Source: Xanthoparmelia taractica
Lineage: Eukaryota; Ascomycota; Lecanoromycetes; Lecanorales; Parmeliaceae
NCBI GenBank assembly: GCA_033085395.1
Contig: JANQBS010000093.1
Coordinates: 62,001 to 126,000, forward strand
Length of the DNA: 64,000 bases
Direction: 5' to 3'
Below are positions 1 through 8,221 of this stretch, one piece after another. Positions within the stretch are counted from its first letter, which is position 1; each line of letters opens with the position of its first letter. The position numbers and the translations under genes are program-made. Under the pieces are notes generated by a model, which ran no database searches, was not told the DNA's origin, and saw only the letters and a program-made list of their open reading frames with translations.

Positions 1-844
1 CATGGTTGGGGTTTAGGGTCGTGGGGGTAAACTATTTTTGCAGCCTTATAACTTTGTAATATTATCTTTATGATAAACTTTTAGGCCTGCTTAAGTAGAA
101 TAATCGAGATGTAGATTTATTTTTTGTAGAGGTTCTTGTTGTGGATTTATATTGAGTTGACGTAAGGGACTTTTTGATCTTCGGTCGGAAACCCCTGAAT
201 CTTACCCGCCGACAGCGGATGGGATAAGAATGAAAACTGGCAAGATGCTGTGGATGCGTTGGGCGGGCGCTGGGTGAGAGGCTTGATTCATCTTCCTTTA
301 TCGATTAGGTTCCAAGTCAGCGCATCGAGGTGCTACCAGTGAGCAACGGGCAATGAAGTTGTTGTGCGCACTGCGTTGGAGAGCTGGGTGTGTGTGATGG
401 GTATGGTAGGAGATGGGCAGCCGAGGGAGATATTCTTCTCTGCAAATCGGTTTTGTCGAGGAGAGATTGTGGAGGAAAGAACGCTGCTGTCGGAATCGAC
501 TGTGAGGTCGCAGGCCCAGAGACTTCACTGTAACTCAGTTCAATTGCAGCCGCATGCTTACTCAGGAAGTATTTGTCAGACAAGAGAGTATGGGTAGAGT
601 GCATGCATGCAAATGAGTGCAGCACAATGTTGTAAAGAGTGTTAGGATGGATAATCTACCACGCTGGTGTGGAATTCCATGTTCCAGTTATCCTTTCGGT
701 CTTCCAGGTGTCTCAACATCCTTCTCAAGTCGTACTACGGCCGCCTTTCTCATCACCGTCTCTATTTGTGTGTCCTTATATTCGGATAGGCCGTGACCAG
801 GTTAAAGAACGTGAGAGACATTACCCGCTATGCCTCGACGATGA
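1..844. other. no gene recognised
   Basis: Only short overlapping open frames on both strands, none with a recognisable motif, a convincing start or consistent splice signals. The sequence is of ordinary composition and shows no repeat structure that I could support. Confidence 0.5.
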
Positions 845-1330
845 CTATGCCGACGACATCGATTCCTCGTACGTTGGTAGTGCTGTTCGCTGCTTGCAAG
901 GCCATGGAGTCTCATTGAGCTCCTCTTCACGCCAGAGTTTCCTTTCCCTCCGCTTGTACCTACCCATGCACCACTGCTCTGGCTGGCTAGCGCTGTTCAG
1001 GCTGTAGAACCCGCTGCGGTACTTGTCGTCGACAGAAAATCGCTCGTTTCCGCAGCCTTTCAAGTAGACCCATGCACCACCCCAGAACTTCCCTTCCTCC
1101 AGAAACTGTTGTGGAGATTCTAGTGAGTTGCTGATTGCAGTCTTTGAGGTCCGTTTCGAAAGGGGAAGGGGTGAATGACTTACAAGAGGTTGCAGCCACC
1201 AGGGTAGTGATTCCGGACGCCAAGCGGTGTCTTTCCTGTGAGGAACGAAGTGCCAATGATTGTCCCCGCATCTATATACTGGTGCGGCTTCACGCGGCTT
1301 AGCAGAGCGGAGAGTCTGGGAGAAAGACAT
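845..1330 (-). CDS. small hypothetical protein, two exons
   Basis: I do not recognise the family. The model starts at the ATG at 1330 (MSFSQTLRSAK) and runs to a stop at 845. Exon 1 is 1330-1184 and exon 2 is 1105-845, split by a 78-bp intron with a GTAAGT donor and an ACAACAG acceptor. Both exons are in phase 0, giving 135 residues. The product is rich in Trp, Arg and Cys, with a 'CGDNHWHFVPHRKDT' stretch in exon 1 and 'FWGGAWVYLKGCG' and 'DDKYRSGFYSL' in exon 2. There is no signal peptide and no membrane segment. The intron could also be read through in frame, which would give a longer protein. The coding sense is moderate, and the gene could be a spurious frame. Confidence 0.4.
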   Translation of the reverse strand: MSFSQTLRSAKPREAAPVYRCGDNHWHFVPHRKDTAWRPESLPWWLQPLVSHSPLPLSKRTSKTAISNSLESPQQFLEEGKFWGGAWVYLKGCGNERFSVDDKYRSGFYSLNSASQPEQWCMGRYKRRERKLWREEELNETPWPCKQRTALPTYEESMSSA

Positions 1331-2963
1331 CCGTCGTGGGCGAAGAGGAAAACTTGAGGACAGAACGCTATTGTGAATGGAAGACTGTGACTGCGAGCTT
1401 TGGGGATCTCGAAGGTCCTTCAAATTAAGTCAGGTCTCTGTTTGGTGAATAATCAGTTGGCTAGATAAATGTGATTGAAGAAGTAAGAATTTATACGTAT
1501 AAATTAGACGAACGAAAAAGTGTTAAGGCAGAGATCCAGCCTTGCCAGCCGATCCGTTTCAAGACAGGATTGGTCGCCTTACTCCCGGAGACAGCTATGA
1601 TCGGCTTAGACCGGGAGACAAAAGGCAGTCGGAAAGCACTGTAAGCCTCACATGAATTCTGGAAAGTGTTAAATGATTGACTTGTCTGAAAAAGCATAGT
1701 GAAACACCTGACTCCACACAATGATGAGTATTCGTCAAAGTCAATCACACCATGCAATCCGCTTTGAGTTTTCCTCTAAAAATCTGAAAGATCAGTACTG
1801 CAATACCACATTCGACCCTGTCAACAATCCATTTGTTCACCGCCTCGGAGGTTGCAAAACGAACTACACTGAGACGGAATTTCGAAGTCGAATAATATTT
1901 GAAATGTTGAACGTACGCCTGTACCTTTGGTTGCAGAATTCTACAGTTAGTTGATTAAGGTCAGCGATGTGGTATGGGCTCTTTCCCCCATTGGCTGACT
2001 TTGGAGATGCGGCTGAATAAGCCGGAAAATCTAGCTCAGACGGCGGTATGCAATTCTTACGGTCTTGGTATGCTGGGAACGGCGCTGTTTAGTCATTCCT
2101 GCAAACACCATATATACATTTGGATATTGCTGTAACCAGCAAATGGGTATAGGGTCCTTGTTGAGCAGTAGTATGTCGATAAGAAGGAAGACAACTGTGT
2201 GGGTTATCGTCACAGTACTCCCGGCTCCGTGAGCTTGGACTTAAGCAGACCCAGATATTCATTGTGAATTTCAAAGTCTTTTGGAGCCTGGTTTCAGATT
2301 GATATTCTTCATAAGCATACACTGTTTCCGGAGGTGTCTAGCTAACTTCATACCAAACCTCATACGGAGGTATATGAAGGAATTGATGTCGTTTGAAAAT
2401 TGTCTCCTGAAAAGATCCTGAGTATCATTTTAATCAAGCTATAGTATACCTTAACAAAGTAATATTTCATCAAAGAGCGGAATGCTAAAGACTTTATCTC
2501 TTTTTTTTCGGATGAGAGAGAACCGTCGCCCGAAAAGCAATTATGCTTTTCGCTTGGGACCACGAGCAAGCGACATTTCTAATCTTCCAAACCTGGCGAT
2601 GCGGTACCGTGTACATCATGGGTTCTCTTGGCGGGTTAGTGAGAAATATGAATCGCTTGGCGTCACGTGATCATTGGCTAATGATCCTCCACCTTGTGAA
2701 ACACATAGTCTTCCCTCATCAACTCTCACGCACGACAGCTTCGAGTGTCCCTTATCTTGTCAAAAATCTTCTCTGCCCAATAAATGAGGACTTGAGAATC
2801 ATAAACTTCACAGTCAACCGTCTGAGCAGATCTCGAATAAGGTGGTACAAGGAGCTTTCAAGCTGATACTAGACTTCGCAGGCAAGCAAAAGATTCCGAG
2901 GTTGGGCACATCTTCTGGGTCCGCTTCAATGATTTCCAGACGCTGACATTGGTCTAGAGCAAG
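1331..2963. other. intergenic, no gene recognised
   Basis: Contains only short frames without motifs. It becomes AT-rich around 2340-2520, and the last 300 bp should hold the promoter of the gene starting at 2964. No repeat or RNA gene seen. Confidence 0.5.
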
Positions 2964-3794
2964 ATGTCCGCATTCGAGAACCTGCCCAGAGAGATTCGCG
3001 ATCAGATTTACGAATATTGTCTCCTTTATGATGGAGAGATAAACCCCTTTCCTCGTGCCCATGAACGAGAATTTTCCAAAAGAAGGCTTCAACTAGAAGA
3101 AGATACAAAGCTTCGTACTAAACATATACGGAGGCAGAAGGTTGTTCGGAACGCTTTCCTAGGTTATCCCAAGGTCAAGAGAGAAGCTTTGCAGACTGAG
3201 AACAAACCATGCGTTGCCCTGCTCGGAGTCAACTCTATGATACGTGAGGAAGCGGCAAGAATCCTATTCGGACAAAATGTTTGGCGACTGTCGTCAAGGA
3301 CTTATACGAAGGATGACAGGTACCGGTTGTGGGAGACGTTCGCCACGTACTTTCATCACATTGTTACCACATTCGACACCCGCGACACCGATGAAACAAG
3401 GGTTCTAGATCTCCTCATGGAGGGGTGGGATCGCGATGAGGAAGGCTCCGGAGACTCCGACCACTTTGACCAGGCAGGAAGTGCCGCGTTCCGCGCAAAC
3501 CAGCTGAGCTGTCTTAGGGATGGTTTCGCAACGAAGCGAAAGGTCCTGCAGCATATGAATCTAAAGACTCTGTCGTTCGACTTCTCACAGTTGTTCAATG
3601 GTTATTCCTTTCGCCACGAGGCCCTCCAGAGCTGCTTAGAAAGCCTGGGATCTATTGGCCCGTGGTATAAACTCGACTACGAGCCAGAAGGTGGCTCAAA
3701 GAACAAGCTAGAGACCGATGTCAAGGTTCTCGGACTCAAGAACGAAAAGGAAAAGAAGCTCTTCTGGGAAACGTGGGGCTTAAAGGTGGACTGA
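2964..3794 (+). CDS. F-box/2EXR-like hypothetical protein
   Basis: A single-exon frame of 276 residues from an ATG in good context (gcaagATGtcc). The N-terminus 'FENLPREIRDQIYEYCL' is the hallmark of a very large family of fungal proteins carrying an F-box- or 2EXR-like helix. A second conserved element, 'ALLGVNSMIREEAARILFGQNVW', matches the usual 'L..vN..ir.Ea..ilfg.N.f' motif near residues 85-110. The rest is variable and charged, with an acidic patch near residues 155-165. Such proteins are lineage-expanded in Pezizomycotina. Some may act as substrate adaptors for ubiquitin ligases, but the role of this one is unknown. There is no signal peptide. It lies just upstream of a transposon-rich block. 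Confidence 0.75.
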   Translation: MSAFENLPREIRDQIYEYCLLYDGEINPFPRAHEREFSKRRLQLEEDTKLRTKHIRRQKVVRNAFLGYPKVKREALQTENKPCVALLGVNSMIREEAARILFGQNVWRLSSRTYTKDDRYRLWETFATYFHHIVTTFDTRDTDETRVLDLLMEGWDRDEEGSGDSDHFDQAGSAAFRANQLSCLRDGFATKRKVLQHMNLKTLSFDFSQLFNGYSFRHEALQSCLESLGSIGPWYKLDYEPEGGSKNKLETDVKVLGLKNEKEKKLFWETWGLKVD

Positions 3795-4407
3795 GACACG
3801 GAGATAAGGCTTCTTCAGCGGAGGCTTTCAATCAAGTACAACACTTGACGAGGGTCATCGAGAATGTTTGCGGTTGTCGTCAGTAGATATACTAGTCCTC
3901 AACGGCTAGCGCCATTACTCTCTTTCCGCTTACTTGAGAACAAGAGAGAGACCCCGCTACAGCGGTACTGTATAGCTCTGTTGCTGACCAGACTGATAAG
4001 GGCAACTCCCATATATGTCTTCCAATTTGAGCCGAACCGTTCAGGCTTGGTATTTTGTAACTTGACGCGGGTTGTTGACCTCTTCATCTCTCAACCGCAC
4101 CACCTTAAGCCAAGTACATATATTGAACACTGACTTTGAAATCTGTTGGTCCAGTACTGTCTTCTTCCCTCTTGCACGGTTCCTATGCAACTACCCTATC
4201 CGCCCGTCCCTCGAGTATGAGAAACAAGAGCCGTAGATCTGTCTCATAGCGTCCCTCTGCAGAAGATCATGAAGCGTCAATATCCTCGAGAGTCTAGGCT
4301 TGCTTGCACTTAGAGAAGTCCCGGCCATGTTGCTGACAAGGAAGTAAGTCCTTCTTGGTAATCTACTGCGATCTATTTTTTGAGGTCTGTTGCAGTACTG
4401 TGAGCGG
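3795..4407. other. intergenic, no gene recognised
   Basis: 3' flank of the F-box-like gene up to the left end of the Tc1/mariner-type element. Only short unsupported frames are present. Confidence 0.5.
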
Positions 4408-4452
4408 CACCAGGGGGTGAGAAGTCATTAGGCAAACTAGGTTATATTTGGA
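4408..4452 (+). repeat. left terminal inverted repeat of Tc1-type element
   Basis: Matches the reverse complement of 6528-6574 over about 45 bp, with a 2-base gap (GGGGGTG then AGAAG here, GGGGGTGCG then AGAAG at the other end) and a few substitutions after position 4441. Confidence 0.85.
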
Positions 4453-4506
4453 CTAGATTTCTCCACCACTAAATGGCCGCATTTCTAAGTATTCTGAGCT
4501 ATCAAA

Positions 4507-4780
4507 TCACCATGTTGCTGACTTAATGCCTCTACCATAGTTATTTACTAGCCAGGCATATCGTTCAGGCATCTCATCTATTCTAGATTGGATTTCCTTC
4601 AGGGAAATAGCCTTCCACTCGTTGAGAATAACTCTTTTCAAGTCCTCCTTCGTCTTCCAGCTCCTACGACGTACTCGCTGCTTAAGAATATTCCAAACGG
4701 CCTCTATAGGATTTAGATCCGGTGACTGAGCTGAATGATTAAGTGTTTCGATTCTATACTTGTAAGGCCCGAAGGGTCCT
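4507..4780 (-). pseudogene. Tc1/mariner-type transposase, C-terminal fragment
   Basis: Reading the minus strand from 4779 gives an open frame without a start codon. It ends at a TGA at 4509-4507 and holds about 90 residues. It contains 'NHSAQSPDLNPIEAVWNILK' (4740 downwards), the classic third-catalytic-residue block of DD34E transposases, in which the E of NPIE is the catalytic acid. After it comes the usual basic tail and 'ERYAWLVNNYGRGIK'. Upstream the frame meets a stop at about 4782, where the sequence turns into unrelated DNA. The two catalytic aspartates are not in this piece. The fragment cannot encode an active enzyme on its own. Confidence 0.85.
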
Positions 4781-4842
4781 TAGCATATCTATCCAAATAA
4801 GGGTGGTTACGCAATAAGCGGCAACACCCCGGTGGCTTTTTG

Positions 4843-4880
4843 GCTCTGTAGCGCAGTGGTATGGGGGCTAGGTGCCCCGT
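4843..4880 (+). other. tRNA-like sequence, possible SINE head
   Basis: The 11 bases TAGCGCAGTGG (4849-4859) match the pol III A-box consensus. About 5 bases later a stem with GGGG and CCCC arms encloses a 7-base loop CTAGGTG, as in an anticodon arm, whose middle bases would be AGG. No B box follows at the expected distance. This is therefore not a functional tRNA; it is at most the degraded head of a tRNA-derived short element. Confidence 0.25.
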
Positions 4881-5045
4881 ATAAGCCTGACAATACTTCT
4901 GTTTATACGCTCGAGCGTAGTTAGTAGTCGAGCGAGTATTATAACTTAGGTCATTATTCTCCTAAAGAATACATTTTCTATCTATATTTCGCTTAATCTC
5001 TTAGTTTCCGACGAGATAAGATAGAAAAATCTTCTTTATACAACA

Positions 5046-5493
5046 GACTTTTCGCTTAATAAATCCGAACCCGAGAATTTTAGCGCGTATCTCATCAAAA
5101 AAGATCTTAATTAATCTTTATATTTTATAATATTAAAATAAAAATCTTTAAATAAAAATATAATATTAAATAGTTTAATATCTTAACTTTAAGTATATTA
5201 ATTTATAGAGTTTTTAAATAGATAATCTAAGATTAACTAAGAAAAAGCGAAGATTCCTCGCGAAATCGTCGTGAAAAATCGCGATAATCTAACGCGTTCT
5301 AAATACTTGAACTATTAGATATAAAGACGTATTTTTATAGCTCTTAGATTTTTAGTATATATAAAGCGTCTTTTATTTTAGCTAATATTAAAAATTTAGA
5401 TCTACTTTCTTATTTAAATATTATATAATTAATACTCGAAGATTCTTAATTTAGCGGTAAAATCCCGGGTTCGGATTTATTAAGCGAAAAGTC
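5046..5493. repeat. inverted repeat pair, MITE-like
   Basis: The 28 bases at 5046-5073 are the exact reverse complement of 5466-5493. Weaker complementarity extends outward on both sides, roughly 5030 and 5510. The 390-bp interior is very AT-rich and non-coding. The layout suggests a small non-autonomous transposon of about 0.48 kb, but no target duplication was identified. Confidence 0.6.
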
Positions 5494-5575
5494 TATTATA
5501 TAGAAGAGTTACGTTATAGAGTTTTCTTTTAGCTGAATATCGACGTCGTAAAACTCTACTATAAGCTATTCGAGA

Positions 5576-5664
5576 TATCTTTCGCTCTAAAAGAACTACT
5601 CTTAGAGTTGTTCTTTTAGAGCGAAAGATAGCGAAAAAACGAGTTAGAAGACTTCTAACTCGTT
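5576..5664. repeat. two adjacent perfect hairpins
   Basis: Arms 5576-5596 and 5610-5630 are perfectly complementary over 21 bases around a 13-base loop. Immediately after, arms 5638-5650 and 5652-5664 are complementary over 13 bases with a single-base loop, and GCGAAA/TTTCGC pairs flank them. These may be the joined ends of small elements or the arms of a foldback element. Confidence 0.6.
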
Positions 5665-5673
5665 CTTTCGCTA

Positions 5674-5943
5674 CTATTTAAAAGATCGTTTCCTCTTAAA
5701 AGCGTTCACTTCTACATTAACGTTAAGCTTCGATACGTCGTTAGGATCGTTATAGAATTTAAGCTTGCCCTTATAATAGTAGGAGACGAAGACTAATATA
5801 TACAGGTAAACATCCTCAAGTGATGATATTTCTACTATATTTTCGGGACGATAACGCTGATTAGAACTCTCCTCTTTGAGCACATAGCTTATTTACATAG
5901 TAGAAGAATCTACGTATACTTCATCGATCCAGACGAGGAAGGC
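5674..5943 (-). pseudogene. Tc1/mariner-type (DDE_3-like) transposase, middle fragment
   Basis: Two minus-strand pieces in different registers. The one near 5940-5896 reads 'FLVWIDEVYVD', resembling the first-catalytic-Asp block (W-x-DE-x) of fungal DDE_3 transposases. The one at 5883-5674 (69 residues) has 'RYRPENIVE' and 'YYYKGKLKFYNDPNDV', which line up in order with the family pattern of EEYHPDCI, then MFWACFHG, then FWEKDWG. The match is to family memory and not to an alignment. Stops and AT-shifted codons show decay. Confidence 0.55.
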
Positions 5944-6527
5944 CTAGAACTACTCTACTATCTTGTCTCTATAATGATAGCTATATTCCTACCTAGCCTC
6001 CTTATTTTGCGAAGAAACTCACATAGTTTTAGTCTTCTTAAAGAGCTTAGTATTGCATCTTCTTATACGAAGTACATTTTGTAAGCATCTAACACTACAT
6101 CCTAGAGAGAAGATCTCAATTATCGTTTATAGCCTTCGTCACGAGCCTCGTTCTTTAGATCTGGTATTTGTGTGAGCTTTTCATTTGAAATCTTAAGTAG
6201 TTACCTCGTACGAAATACACTAATTCTTCGATAGACTACTTCTAGAATAAATTGACGTCTTTATATAAGCTAATTATCGCCTGTGAACTTAGATACTCCT
6301 TCTTCTTCGTAGACTAGACGTAAGGGTTTTACATCTCGTGAGTCGACTACTTTAAAGAATCTAGTCTTCTTAACGATATTAGTCTTATAGCGATTAGTCT
6401 TAGGGGCCTTCTGCTTGCGAGGAGTATATAGTGGGTTATAGAATAGGAAACACTAAAAACTAAAGATCGGATAAAAGGATTTAGTGTGGGAAAGAAATCA
6501 TAAATAGTTGAGTTGCTAGGGGCTACG

Positions 6528-6574
6528 TCCGAATATGGCCTAGTTTGCCTAATGACTTCTCGCACCCCCTGGTG
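6528..6574 (-). repeat. right terminal inverted repeat of Tc1-type element
   Basis: Reverse-complement partner of 4408-4452 (see that entry). Its outer edge is taken at the last base that still matches the left repeat. Confidence 0.85.
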
Positions 6575-6814
6575 GCGGTAATTGCTCTAGAGTTGCGTCG
6601 AAGTCCGCGTGTACCTCCGTACCTCTACTTTTTAGGTAAAGCCGAGGCCCAGATCTTTCAGCCTCACCTTAATCGACAGTCTACGAAAAGCTAAACCACA
6701 GAACTTGGGCGACACGCATGCACAAAGTAAGATGCCTAAGTAATTAGAATAATAATGATAACGTCTTGATATTATTAATCTACACACATTCTGCCCGTCT
6801 AACGACGCTCAGTG

Positions 6815-6822
6815 TTCTCAGC
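6815..6822. repeat. left copy of 8-bp hAT target-site duplication
   Basis: TTCTCAGC, repeated exactly at 7888-7895 immediately outside the opposite end of the element. The 8-bp length is the hAT superfamily hallmark. Confidence 0.85.
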
Positions 6823-7887
6823 CAAGGCTCCCAATCGTCCGTCCAATAATATCTAGAATAGTTCTAGATTAGTTCAAGTAGCCGGACGGACGGTCTGGAC
6901 TAATTAGTCTAAGTTGTTGGTGTAGCAAAATTTGAACTCGATTTGACGTGAATATCTGAGTATGCTAGGCGTATTTTTAGTAGCAATAGGGCTGATCGAA
7001 GAATTGCGAGCAAAAACCACAAATAATTTGACTTAATATTCAATATCCATTTTACCACGCCATTATAACGTTCAGTGATCATGAATCTGAGCTATCTAAG
7101 GCTCGTATGAATATTACAAAGCCTTTCACCATCGCTGCGGCGTCTGCGGTTTCATTCGATAGGCCTGCTAAGCACACGCGTAATCTCTAGTCTCGCAGAG
7201 GGATTGTGTCATCAAAACCCTCTCGAAAACGTCTCATCACTCAAGCATCTACTCTACGGGCTTCAGATAATCACTCACAACTCGTTGAGATATCTATTAT
7301 CTCTATAGAAAGATCTGATATCGTAAAGAAGACGAAGGAGAAGAGAGAGTTATCTAAGAGCGTTATATAGATCTTATATACATTAGCCTCAAGCTTCAGC
7401 TATTGGAGATAAATTTAAGTAATATATTTACAATTATTTCTTTATACTTTTAAAGAAAGGTTAAATAACACTCGATTAATAAATAGGATTAAAACAACGT
7501 AAGCAATTTCCTCTACTATCAAGGAGAGTTATTAATATTCACTTTATATCTACTATATCCTCGAAGCCAGAACGTATATTCTCTGAAACTAAACACACGC
7601 TATTAGATTAGAGGGCTAGTCTTAAGAGTAAGATCATTGAGCTATTAAAGTATTTAAAGTTATAATCTCGACTAGGCATCTTTACGGAGCAATATCTATA
7701 TGTTATTATAGATACCGTGAATAAGGAGGATATGGACGCTTTAAAAGAGGCTTTGGACTATTAGGACGGACTAGTCCAAAGGGGATTAGACGGTCTAAAG
7801 GTTTCGACGGACTATGGACGGTTTAAATAGCTTTATTTGGACTAGTCTAGGCCTTTGGACGGACGGTTTGGACGATTGGGAGCCTTG
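6823..7887 (+). mobile_element. hAT superfamily DNA transposon, decayed
   Basis: A 1065-bp element with perfect 18-bp terminal inverted repeats, CAAGGCTCCCAATCGTCC at the left and its reverse complement at the right. It is flanked by a perfect 8-bp duplication TTCTCAGC (6815-6822 and 7888-7895). Sub-terminal copies of GTCCGTCC/GGACGGAC motifs recur at both ends, as is common for hAT transposase binding regions. The interior is AT-rich with many stops. Near the right end it carries a readable remnant of the hAT C-terminal dimerisation region on the plus strand. At 1.07 kb it is much shorter than an autonomous hAT, so it is an internally deleted, inactive copy. Confidence 0.88.
7549..7693 (+). 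pseudogene. hAT transposase C-terminal dimerisation region, remnant
   Basis: One plus-strand frame reads 'STISSKPERIFSETKHTLLD', a stop, 'RASLKSKIIELLKYLKL', a stop, then 'SRLGIFT'. This follows the hAT C-terminal signature (S-x-E-P-E-R-V-F-S-G, then R-x-x-L, then E-x-L-x-x-L-K-S-W) closely. Two in-frame TAG/TAA codons interrupt it, consistent with C-to-T mutation. It sits about 195 bp inside the right terminal repeat, the place expected for the transposase C-terminus. Confidence 0.8.
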
Positions 7888-7895
7888 TTCTCAGC
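7888..7895. repeat. right copy of 8-bp hAT target-site duplication
   Basis: TTCTCAGC, identical to 6815-6822. Confidence 0.85.
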
Positions 7896-8221
7896 CCTCT
7901 GAAAGAAATTCATCCCACCTCAGCTCACAGGGGTTCCAATCCTTCGTCCGGACAAGAAGACCCCACGTCTGACTTTTCTGTGGCTTAAGAGGATCCTTCT
8001 CCAGCTACCCATACTCTAACTTCATCTCTAAGTCAACACTAACACGTAGCTTCATTATAACATTGCCGTTGGCATTTTATCAGACAACGAACAAACTGGT
8101 AGTCCGATCCACTCACGAGAACAAAAGCTCAAGTAGCTCCAGTCCCTTCAGTATTCACATATGCACCTTTGATTGACATCTCGAGCCACAAGAGAGCAAT
8201 CCTAGCATCAAGCTCAGAAGC

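Larger units (their letters stand above)
4781..5673. other. AT-rich insertion nested in the Tc1-type transposase
   Basis: This stretch separates the middle and C-terminal parts of the transposase. It is strongly AT-rich and holds no open frame. It contains a tRNA-like head near 4843, a 14-bp perfect palindrome at 4906-4919 (TACGCTCGAGCGTA), a long inverted repeat (5046-5073 with 5466-5493) and two near-perfect hairpins (5576-5664). It may be one or more small non-autonomous elements. No coding potential was seen. Confidence 0.6.
4408..6574 (-). mobile_element. decayed Tc1/mariner-type DNA transposon with nested insertion
   Basis: The ends are inverted repeats of about 45 bp. The left copy (4408-4452) begins CACCAGGGGGTGAGAAG. 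The right copy (6528-6574), read on the minus strand, begins CACCAGGGGGTGCGAGAAG, and both continue into GTCATTAGGCAAACTAGG. Between them, fragments of one minus-strand transposase appear in the right order: a 'WIDE' segment near 5930, a middle segment at 5883-5674 and the C-terminal 'SPDLNPIE' segment at 4780-4507. The last two are separated by about 0.9 kb of unrelated AT-rich sequence (4781-5673), which I read as a later insertion. Many stop codons and the AT bias point to RIP. No clear TA target duplication was seen, so the exact outer ends may be off by a few bases. Confidence 0.8.

Noticed and set aside
1..30. Telomere-like words (GGTTTAGGGT) at the window start
   Set aside because: Only one TTAGGG occurs and the following sequence is ordinary; a telomere would be a long tandem array.
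4843..4930. Functional tRNA-Pro gene
   Set aside because: There is no T arm or B box and the acceptor stem does not close.
5674..5883. A free-standing small gene of 69 codons
   Set aside because: It lies inside the terminal repeats of a Tc1-type element, in order with other transposase fragments.
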